DNA of 11,287 bases from Candidatus Bipolaricaulota bacterium (GTDB lineage Bacteria > Bipolaricaulota > Bipolaricaulia > RBG-16-55-9): the NCBI GenBank assembly GCA_015487455.1, contig WFPR01000148.1:1-11287 (forward strand). The letters are read 5' to 3'. Position 1 is the first letter of the stretch. Each line of letters starts with the position of its first letter. The notes beneath the pieces are model-generated. The model saw only the letters and a list, made by a program, of their open reading frames with translations, did not search any database and was not told the DNA's origin. Below, one piece after another: positions 6,250 to 11,287 of the stretch. The translations under genes were made by a program, and so were the position numbers.

Positions 6250-7188
6250 ATGGCCGTAGCGCAGCCGCGGGCCGCGGTGGAGGGCGCCCTGCCCCGGGGG
6301 ACGCTCTGGCTGGAGCGGGCCTCGCTGCTGGGGTCGGTGATGCTCGCGCCCGCCCTCATTTACATCGTGGCGTTCGTGGCCTTCCCCTTCGGCTTCGCCC
6401 TCTACCTCAGCATGACGGACGCGACCGTGGGGAACCCCTACGGCTCGTGGGTCGGGCTGCGCAACTTCGTCGAGATCGTCCAGAGCCCGACCTTCCTGCG
6501 GACGCTGAAGAACACCTTCGTCTTCACGGTCGTGTCGCAGCTGCTCATTCTGATCTTGGCCAAGGTGCTGGCGCTGGCCCTCTACCGCGACTTCCGGGGG
6601 AAGGGGTTGGTGACGTTTTTAATTCTGCTCCCGTGGGCGGCGCCGATCTCGCTGACGACGATCGGCTGGCTCTGGATCTTCCACGCCCGCTTCAGCATCA
6701 TCGACTGGGCGCTGCGCCAGCTGGGGCTGCTCGGCCCGAACGAGAACATGTTCTGGCTGGGGCGCCCGTCGCTGGCCATGGCTGCGGTCATCGCCGTCCA
6801 CGTCTGGCGGCTGCTCCCCTTCGCCACCGTCCTCCTGCTGGCCGGGCTGACGGCCATCCCCCGCGACGTGCTGGACCAAGCGGAGGTGGACGGCGCGGGC
6901 TTCTGGCGGAAGCTCTTCCAGATCCAGCTCCCGCTCCTCCTGCCCATCCTGAGCGTGGCCGTCCTCTTCGGGACGATCTTCACCTTCACCGACATGACCG
7001 TGGTCTACGTGCTGACCCGGGGCGGCCCCTTCGACATGACCCAGGTGCTGGCCAGCCTGGCCTTCTTCAAGGGCATCCACGGCGGCAACCTGAGCGTCGG
7101 GGCGGCGATCTCGCTCTTCCTGTTTCCGCTGCTGCTGATCGCGGCCGTGGTGATCCTGCGGCTGGCCCGCCGCGCGGAGGTGACCTAG
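6250..7188 (+). CDS. Carbohydrate ABC importer permease, MalF/UgpA type
   Basis: A 312-aa inner-membrane subunit with about six membrane segments, the first at roughly 28-52 after a short cytoplasmic N-terminus. The EAA loop that docks onto the ATPase is clear at about 210-228 (QAEVDGAGFWRKLFQIQLP). Other family marks are FVGLRNF-like WVGLRNFVEI near the first periplasmic loop and the late segment with TDMTVVYVLTRGGP, typical of MalF/UgpA-type permeases. The frame is open upstream in the ATPase gene, but homology-like content starts at MAVAQP. The ATG at 6250 follows the ATPase stop by 20 bp with AAGGGGAG in between as a plausible ribosome site. It pairs with the next permease to form the channel; the sugar specificity is not evident. 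Confidence 0.92.
   Translation: MAVAQPRAAVEGALPRGTLWLERASLLGSVMLAPALIYIVAFVAFPFGFALYLSMTDATVGNPYGSWVGLRNFVEIVQSPTFLRTLKNTFVFTVVSQLLILILAKVLALALYRDFRGKGLVTFLILLPWAAPISLTTIGWLWIFHARFSIIDWALRQLGLLGPNENMFWLGRPSLAMAAVIAVHVWRLLPFATVLLLAGLTAIPRDVLDQAEVDGAGFWRKLFQIQLPLLLPILSVAVLFGTIFTFTDMTVVYVLTRGGPFDMTQVLASLAFFKGIHGGNLSVGAAISLFLFPLLLIAAVVILRLARRAEVT
7176..7183 (+). promoter_or_regulatory. Shine-Dalgarno that fixes the GTG start of the second permease
   Basis: GGAGGTGA lies inside the end of the first permease gene, six bases before GTG at 7190. The two cistrons are separated by a single base, so translation is probably coupled. Confidence 0.8.
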
Positions 7189-7189
7189 C

Positions 7190-8053
7190 GTGGCCGCGGC
7201 GCCCTGGAGCCACCGCCTCAGGACGGTCGGGGGGCGTTCCGCCCACGCGCTGCTGCTCGCCGTCTTCATCGTGTTCACGGCGCTCCCCTTCGGCTGGATG
7301 CTCATCACGGCCTTCAAGGCCGAGACGGACCTGTACAACCCGCACAACAACCCGTTCTGGTTCAACGAGCCGCCGACGCTCAAGAGCTGGCAGTACGTCT
7401 TCGAGAAGACGCCGTTCCTGCGGTGGTTCCTCAACACGATGGTCGTCGGGGTGGCCGTGGTGGTCATCACGCTGGCGCTGGCCGTCCCGGCGGCCTACGC
7501 CCTGGCCCGCTTCCTCGGCCGCTGGGGGGAGCAGCTCGGCATCGGCATCTTCTTGGTCTATTTGGTCCCGCCGACGCTGCTCTTCATCCCGATGTCGCTG
7601 GTGATCAGCCAGCTCGGGCTCCAGAACACCCTCTGGTCGCTCATCGTCGTCTACCCCACCATCACCGTCCCCTTCTCGACGTGGCTGCTGATGGGCTTCT
7701 TCAAGTCGATCCCGCCGGAGCTGGAGGAGCAGGCGCGGATCGACGGCTACAGCCGCCTGGCCGCCTTCCGCAAGGTGATGCTCCCCCTGGCCCTCCCCGG
7801 GATCGTCACCGTGGTGATCTTCAGCTTCACCCTCTCGGCCCAGGAGTTCGTCTACGCCGTGACGTTCCTGACGTCGACGAGCGTGAAGACCGTGAGCGTG
7901 GGCGTCCCGGCCGACATGGTCCGGGGCGACATCTTCGACTGGGGCCCGCTGATGGGCTCCGCCTTCCTGGCCAGCTTCCCCATCGCCGTGCTCTACTACT
8001 TCGCCCTGGACCGCTTCATCCAGGGCTTCACCGCCGCCGGGGCGCTGCGATAG
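7190..8053 (+). CDS. Carbohydrate ABC importer permease, MalG/UgpE type
   Basis: A 287-aa inner-membrane subunit with six membrane segments (roughly 16-42, 80-105, 118-142, 150-172, 203-225 and 254-280). The EAA loop is at about 180-199 (EQARIDGYSRLAAFRKVMLP), the standard MalG form. TAFKAETDLYN after segment 1 and NTMVVGVAVVV at the second segment are also typical. The GTG start is supported by the strong GGAGGTGA just upstream and the one-base gap from the previous stop. The gene ends in TAG, and a second in-frame TAG follows 12 bases later because of a tandem duplication. The C-terminus FIQGFTAAGALR is the usual ending of this family. It forms a heterodimer with the upstream permease. Confidence 0.93.
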   Translation: MAAAPWSHRLRTVGGRSAHALLLAVFIVFTALPFGWMLITAFKAETDLYNPHNNPFWFNEPPTLKSWQYVFEKTPFLRWFLNTMVVGVAVVVITLALAVPAAYALARFLGRWGEQLGIGIFLVYLVPPTLLFIPMSLVISQLGLQNTLWSLIVVYPTITVPFSTWLLMGFFKSIPPELEEQARIDGYSRLAAFRKVMLPLALPGIVTVVIFSFTLSAQEFVYAVTFLTSTSVKTVSVGVPADMVRGDIFDWGPLMGSAFLASFPIAVLYYFALDRFIQGFTAAGALR

Positions 8054-8069
8054 ACGGTGCGATAGACGG
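8046..8069 (+). repeat. 12-bp perfect tandem duplication spanning the permease stop codon
   Basis: TGCGATAGACGG occurs at 8046-8057 and again immediately at 8058-8069. The first copy contains the stop TAG (8051-8053), so the second copy supplies another in-frame stop. This looks like a recent local slippage event. Confidence 0.85.
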
Positions 8070-8132
8070 AAGGCAGGAAGGGAGGTGAGAGCCGACAAGC
8101 GCCCACCCCGAGCGAGGGCCGATCATGGCCAC

Positions 8133-8138
8133 TATAAT
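8133..8138 (+). promoter_or_regulatory. Candidate -10 box of a separate promoter for the substrate-binding protein gene
   Basis: A perfect TATAAT in CCACTATAAT lies in the 145-bp gap between the second permease and the substrate-binding protein gene. No good -35 is seen at 8109-8116. The predicted start near 8145 gives a leader of ~54 bases. A separate promoter would fit the usual need for excess binding protein. Confidence 0.45.
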
Positions 8139-8143
8139 ATCAC

Positions 8144-8172
8144 GGTTCAACCCCTCAAAACTTCAAATTGAA
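8144..8172. promoter_or_regulatory. Leader elements GGTTCAACCCC and palindrome TTCAA-A-TTGAA
   Basis: GGTTCAACCCC at 8144-8154 is identical to 5040-5050, the core of the candidate operator in the divergent region. Its GGTT-C-AACC part is itself a dyad, and it falls on the predicted start site. Ten bases on, TTCAA-A-TTGAA (8162-8172) is a second dyad in an unusually AT-rich stretch. Both may be operator sites, or short leader RNA structure; neither is proven. Confidence 0.35.
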
Positions 8173-8180
8173 AAAAGCCA

Positions 8181-8192
8181 AAGGAGGGAGGG
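8181..8192 (+). promoter_or_regulatory. Purine-rich ribosome-binding site of the substrate-binding protein gene
   Basis: AAGGAGGGAGGG offers two overlapping anti-SD matches, at 11 and about 6-7 bases before the ATG at 8199. It is the strongest such site in the window, in keeping with high expression of a binding protein. Confidence 0.7.
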
Positions 8193-8198
8193 AGCAGC

Positions 8199-9719
8199 AT
8201 GCAAAGCGACAGGCACCGCGGCGTGAGCCGGCGGACCTTCCTCAAGGCGGTCGGGGCCGGGGCGGTGGCCGTCGGGCTGTCGGGGCTGCCCGCGTTCCGA
8301 GCGGAGGGGCAGCCGCCGACGCTGCGCATCCTGCAGTGGCGGCACTTCGTGCCCCCTTACGACGAGTGGTTCAACACCGTCTTCGCGCCGAAGTGGGGGG
8401 AGCGGAACGGGGTCAACGTCGTCGTGGACAACGTCGGGCTGGCGGAGATCCCGGGGATCGCGGCCGCGGAGGCCGCGCGGGTGGCCGCCGGACAGGACCC
8501 CGGCCACGACCTGATCCAGTTCAACAGCCCGCCCGCCTCCTTCGAGCCCCAGGCCGCCGCCGAGGCCCACAGGGAAGTGATCCAGGAGCTGGTGAACACC
8601 CACAAGGTCGGGCCGTACATCGAGCTGGCCGAGAAGAGCACCTTCAACCCCGTCACGGGGAGGTACTTCGGCGTCTCGGACAACTTCGTGCCCGACCCGC
8701 TGCACTACCGTCGGGATTTGTGGGACCAAGCGGTGGCCGAGGTGGGTGGCCCGCCGGAGCCCGTCTCCTACGACGCCCTCCTGAAGGTGGGGCGCAAGCT
8801 CAAGGAGATGGGGCACCCCGTCGGCCTGGGCCTCTCCCAGGAGATCGACACGAACATGTGGCTCCGCTCGGCCATGTACTCCTGGGGGACGTCCGTCCAG
8901 GACGAGGAGAGCAACGTCGTCCTCGACGTCCCGCCCTATCGTGAGAAGACGCTGGACCTCCTGAGGTTCGTCAAGGCGCTGTACGAGGAGGCGATGTTCC
9001 CGGGCGTCTTCGCCTGGACGGCCGCCTCGAACAACGAGGAGTTCCTGGCGGGGCGGATCTCCGTGGCCATGAACGCGATCTCCATCTCGCGGACGGCCCA
9101 CCGGCAGGCCGCCGAGGCCCTGGCGCGGGGGGCGGGCCCCGACCACCCGGCGGTCCAGCTGGCCGTCAACACCGAGATCACCGAGCGCGCCCCCGAAGGC
9201 CCCGAGGGGGCCCGCGGTCTCGAGCACGTCATGGGCGTCTACGTCATCTGGGACACCGGGAACACGCGGGTGATCGAGGCGGCCCAGCAGCTCCTGATCG
9301 ACCTCATCCGCAGCTACGACCCCGACGTCGCCGAGCAGGAAGGATGGGGCCCCGGCAAGTTCGTGGCCAGCCAGGCGTACGACTACCCGACGTTCTACAA
9401 CGCCATCCCCAAGGAGAAGCGGCTGGAGTTCCTGCGCAACGACCCCGTCTACGCCCCGATCGCCGAGGCGACGGGCGACCGCCCGAACAAGCTGGAGCGG
9501 ATCGAGACGGCCTTCGAGTGGGCGCACAACGTCGGCTGGCCCGGCCCCTCGAACGCGGCCATCGACGAGGTGTTCAACACCTTCGTGATCCCGACGATGT
9601 TCGCCAAGGTGGCCCAGGGGGTCGCCAGCCCGGAGGCCGCCCTCGACGAGGCGGCCGCGGAGATCCGCCGGATCTTCGAGAAGTGGCGGGCCCAGGGCCT
9701 CGTCGGCGGGACGCGCTAG
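8199..9719 (+). CDS. Tat-exported extracellular solute-binding protein of the carbohydrate ABC importer (family 1)
   Basis: A 506-aa protein, longer than the typical ~400-450 aa for this class. It has a twin-arginine signal peptide: SRRTFLK at 10-16, then a weakly hydrophobic Ala/Gly/Val core to about 30, and a likely cleavage near 35-37. No lipobox cysteine is present, so it is probably soluble in the periplasm. The mature part opens TLRILQWRHFVPPYDEWFN, typical of sugar-binding family-1 receptors. Later blocks such as PLHYRRDLWDQA (~167-178), NEEFLAGRISVAMN and GWPGPSN fit the same class. It is last in the ABC unit, 145 bp after the second permease and probably also served by its own promoter. 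Tat export implies it may fold before export. The ligand cannot be deduced; a glycoside linked to the GH130/GT4 pair is one hypothesis. Confidence 0.93.
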   Translation: MQSDRHRGVSRRTFLKAVGAGAVAVGLSGLPAFRAEGQPPTLRILQWRHFVPPYDEWFNTVFAPKWGERNGVNVVVDNVGLAEIPGIAAAEAARVAAGQDPGHDLIQFNSPPASFEPQAAAEAHREVIQELVNTHKVGPYIELAEKSTFNPVTGRYFGVSDNFVPDPLHYRRDLWDQAVAEVGGPPEPVSYDALLKVGRKLKEMGHPVGLGLSQEIDTNMWLRSAMYSWGTSVQDEESNVVLDVPPYREKTLDLLRFVKALYEEAMFPGVFAWTAASNNEEFLAGRISVAMNAISISRTAHRQAAEALARGAGPDHPAVQLAVNTEITERAPEGPEGARGLEHVMGVYVIWDTGNTRVIEAAQQLLIDLIRSYDPDVAEQEGWGPGKFVASQAYDYPTFYNAIPKEKRLEFLRNDPVYAPIAEATGDRPNKLERIETAFEWAHNVGWPGPSNAAIDEVFNTFVIPTMFAKVAQGVASPEAALDEAAAEIRRIFEKWRAQGLVGGTR

Positions 9720-9757
9720 GCTTCAGGCGATCAAATCTCACATCGCAGAAAGCCGAG

Positions 9758-9788
9758 GCAGGGGGCTCCCCCTGAGGGAGCCCCCTGC
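9758..9788 (+). terminator. Intrinsic terminator after the ABC operon
   Basis: A perfect 13-bp GC-rich stem (GCAGGGGGCTCCC, 9758-9770, with GGGAGCCCCCTGC, 9776-9788) encloses a five-base loop, CCTGA. A T-enriched tail with several short T runs follows to about 9811. It lies 39 bases after the binding-protein stop and 21 bases before the next promoter, so it insulates the two units. Confidence 0.85.
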
Positions 9789-9808
9789 TCTGTTCCGTTC
9801 CGTTTGGT

Positions 9809-9837
9809 TTGACCCCTCCGTCCGGCCTCGCTATAGT
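9809..9837 (+). promoter_or_regulatory. sigma70-type promoter of the nuclease-like gene unit
   Basis: TTGACC (9809-9814) and TATAGT (9832-9837) are 17 bases apart, the best-formed promoter in the window. Transcription would start near 9844, giving a leader of about 25 bases containing GGAGGAGAGGAG (9849-9860) before the GTG at 9869. Confidence 0.7.
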
Positions 9838-9868
9838 GCTGTAATCTCGGAGGAGAGGAGCGATCGGA

Positions 9869-10297
9869 GTGGCGCACGCGCAGTCGCACCCGCAGCACGC
9901 GGCGCGGTCGGAGGAGGAGCAGCGGGCTCACGATCACGTGATCGCGCTCCTGGCCCAGAAGCTCTTCGAGGAGGGCTTCGCGGACGTCCGGATCAACCCC
10001 GGCGACAGCCGCGAGAACGCCATCGAGATCGACGAGGAGCGGGAGATCTACCCCGACGTCTTCGTCGTCGAGGGCGACGACGTGACCCTCATCTGCGAGG
10101 TCGAGACGCCGAGCACCGTGGGCGAGGGGGCCGTCGAGCAGTGGCGCGACTTCGCCACGCTGGGCCCCGCCTTCCTGCTGGTCGTCCCGGAGGAGGCCGC
10201 CCCGCTCGCCCAGCAGCTCCTGGAGGCGCACCAGATCCCCTGCCAGACCCTCATCACCTATCAGCTGGTCCCCGACGAGGGCCAGCCGAGCGCGTGA
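9869..10297 (+). CDS. Uncharacterised 142-aa protein, PD-(D/E)XK nuclease-like with Glu in place of Lys
   Basis: I do not recognise a named family. The protein is small, acidic and soluble, with no signal or membrane segment. A predicted helix (about 15-36, EEEQRAHDHVIALLAQKLFE) is followed by two beta strands carrying YPD at 61-63 and, 13 residues later, CEVETP at 76-81. A helix with Gln91-Trp92 comes next, then a beta strand FLLVVPEE. This order (helix, PD, E-x-K/E, helix with Gln, strand) matches the core of restriction-endonuclease-like folds. The usual Lys of the E-x-K motif is Glu79, so it may be inactive, metal-altered or a binding protein. It starts at GTG, eight bases after a strong purine-rich ribosome site, and has its own promoter. 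The next gene follows by 66 bp in the same direction. Confidence 0.78.
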   Translation: MAHAQSHPQHAARSEEEQRAHDHVIALLAQKLFEEGFADVRINPGDSRENAIEIDEEREIYPDVFVVEGDDVTLICEVETPSTVGEGAVEQWRDFATLGPAFLLVVPEEAAPLAQQLLEAHQIPCQTLITYQLVPDEGQPSA

Positions 10298-10346
10298 GCG
10301 ACGGCGACGGCGGCGAGCGCGAAGGCGCGGGGGAGGGGCACGTGGG

Positions 10347-10357
10347 AAGGGGAGGGG
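10347..10357 (+). promoter_or_regulatory. Ribosome-binding site that fixes the start of the right-edge gene
   Basis: AAGGGGAGGGG ends six bases before the ATG at 10364. It lies in the 66-bp gap after the nuclease-like gene, which otherwise holds only GC-rich sequence with no evident promoter or terminator, so co-transcription is likely. Confidence 0.65.
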
Positions 10358-10363
10358 ATCGCC

Positions 10364-11287
10364 ATGCCGAGGGGCCGGGATCGCCTCACCCTCATCCTCA
10401 GCCTCGCCCTCGCGTTCCTCGTCGCGGGCACGGGCACGAGCGCGAGCGCGGGCGGGGCGGCAGGGGCTCAAGCGCCCCCTTCGCCTTCGTCCGCTTCGTC
10501 CGCGCCTGAGCTCGAGCTGAGCGTCGAGGTCAGCTTCCATGGGCGCTACGTGCCGGAGGCGTACGCGCCCGTCTGGGTCTCGCTGGAGTATCGAGGCCCG
10601 CCCGTTCGGGGGGAGCTGGTCCTCCGGCAGGAGGTCCGGCGGCTGCTGGAGGGCCCCCAGACCGTCCGCCTGCGCCGCCCGATCGCGCTGGGGCCGAGCG
10701 CCCGCCAGCGCTACGAGCTCCCGTTCCCCCTCTCGTCGTCCCCCCCGCTGGGGGAGGAGCGCCCCACGCTCCTCGTCCAGGTCGTCGCGCACGCGCCCGC
10801 TCAAGCTCAAGCGCAAGCTCAAGGGCAGAAGGGGCCGCGACGGGTGCTCGCCTCCCGGACCGTCGACCTCACGAAGCTCGTGCCGCTCGACGCCCTCACG
10901 CTGCTCGTTCACGGCGGGGGCGGGGGGAGCGCGGGCTACCCGCGCGTGCTGCCCACCGGCGAGGAGGCCCTTCAGCTGGAGCCCGAGGAGCTCCCGAGCG
11001 ACTGGCGGAGCCTCACGGGCGTGACCCGCCTGTACCTGAGCCGCGTTGAGCTTCAGCGGGTTCGGCCCCGGCAGGCGGAGGCCCTCGTGAAGTGGCTGAC
11101 CTACGGCGGCGAGCTGGTCGTCCTCGCCGGGCCGGAGCTCCTCCTGCAGATCGCGCAGGGGCCCGCCTGGCTGCGGGCCCTCCTGCCGATCGAGGTGCGG
11201 CTCATGAACGGGGAAGCTCAAATGGAGCCGCGCCCCGGCCGGGGCCGGGAGGTCCTCCTGCGGGCGGAGGGCCGAACGCTGCTCGTG
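10364..11287 (+). CDS. Secreted or membrane-anchored protein with putative GATase1-like region (partial, runs off the right edge)
   Basis: The frame is open for 308 codons to the end of the window, with no stop. Residues 4-22 form an Arg-containing N-region and a Leu/Ala-rich core of a Sec signal peptide, with cleavage likely near 28 (SASA). A low-complexity Pro/Ser/Ala linker follows (~30-48). A beta-rich domain then covers about 50-175 (ELSVEVSFHGRYVPEAYAPV onward), interrupted by an Ala-Gln repeat (146-153). From ~177 to 280 it resembles the glutamine-amidotransferase-like (GATase1-like/ThuA-like) fold of large secreted bacterial proteins: LTLLVHG, then LYLSRVEL, RQAEALVKWLTYGGELVVLA. No catalytic Cys is visible in the part seen, so a structural or ligand-binding role is likelier than catalysis. 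A C-terminal membrane anchor may lie beyond the window. Function is unknown. Confidence 0.78.
   Translation, partial: MPRGRDRLTLILSLALAFLVAGTGTSASAGGAAGAQAPPSPSSASSAPELELSVEVSFHGRYVPEAYAPVWVSLEYRGPPVRGELVLRQEVRRLLEGPQTVRLRRPIALGPSARQRYELPFPLSSSPPLGEERPTLLVQVVAHAPAQAQAQAQGQKGPRRVLASRTVDLTKLVPLDALTLLVHGGGGGSAGYPRVLPTGEEALQLEPEELPSDWRSLTGVTRLYLSRVELQRVRPRQAEALVKWLTYGGELVVLAGPELLLQIAQGPAWLRALLPIEVRLMNGEAQMEPRPGRGREVLLRAEGRTLLV
10799..10822 (+). repeat. Four-copy hexamer repeat encoding an Ala-Gln run
   Basis: Four consecutive hexamers (GCTCAA, GCTCAA, GCGCAA, GCTCAA) encode Ala-Gln four times within the secreted protein. It probably marks a flexible loop in the beta-rich domain. It is comparable to the hexamer run at 917-946. 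Confidence 0.75.

Noticed and set aside
7067..8098. A 343-codon minus-strand open frame opposite the second permease gene
   Set aside because: It is a charged, low-complexity antisense product with no motif. The plus strand carries a permease with an EAA loop.
8163..9527. A 454-codon minus-strand open frame opposite the substrate-binding protein gene
   Set aside because: Its composition is that of an antisense shadow, and the plus-strand protein has a Tat signal and family features over the same bases.
1..11287. Defence island, CRISPR array, mobile element or tRNA gene
   Set aside because: No direct repeats with regular spacers, no transposase or integrase motifs, no terminal inverted repeats with target duplications and no cloverleaf-like sequence were found. 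The only nuclease-like protein has no defence neighbour in view.

Overview
The window is a GC-rich, densely coded bacterial segment, mostly transport and carbohydrate genes. The organism is probably a high-GC, environmental or thermophilic diderm. Pointers are a Tat-exported solute-binding protein without a lipobox, TRAP permeases that normally work with a periplasmic receptor, sigma70-type promoters, and strong codon bias to G/C third positions. No rRNA, tRNA or marker gene is present, so I cannot name a phylum; Chloroflexota-, Armatimonadota- or Rokubacteria-like lineages would fit equally well.

Layout. Bases 42-998 (+) encode a CPBP-type membrane protease whose 3' end overlaps the convergent gene by 38 bp. 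Bases 961-4992 (-) hold two modules read in one direction. The first transcribed is a TRAP permease pair, DctQ (4399-4992) then DctM (3055-4383). It is followed by a GT4 glycosyltransferase (1963-2994) and a GH130 glycoside phosphorylase/hydrolase (961-1929). A consensus -10 box sits so close to the GT4 start codon that its transcript would be nearly leaderless.

The 130-bp gap 4993-5122 is a divergent control region. It has a promoter facing each way and three dyad-symmetric elements, and no regulator gene is encoded in the window. Rightward, 5123-9719 (+) is a complete carbohydrate-type ABC importer: MsmX/UgpC-type ATPase, two MalF/MalG-type permeases, then a Tat-dependent substrate-binding protein that appears to have its own promoter. 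A strong intrinsic terminator (9758-9788) closes this unit.

A new unit starts at a near-consensus promoter (9809-9837). It contains a 142-aa protein resembling a PD-(D/E)XK nuclease fold but with Glu in place of the usual Lys, then a secreted protein with a putative glutamine-amidotransferase-like region that runs off the right edge.

How the genes may work together (inference): the ABC system would import a sugar or glycoside, with uptake co-regulated with the TRAP system through the shared control region. GT4 and GH130 would build and phosphorolyse or hydrolyse a mannose-type glycoside. The TRAP receptor DctP is absent from the window. I see no CRISPR array, insertion sequence, phage gene or recognised defence system. 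The least explained items are the control region 4993-5122 and the 142-aa nuclease-like protein.
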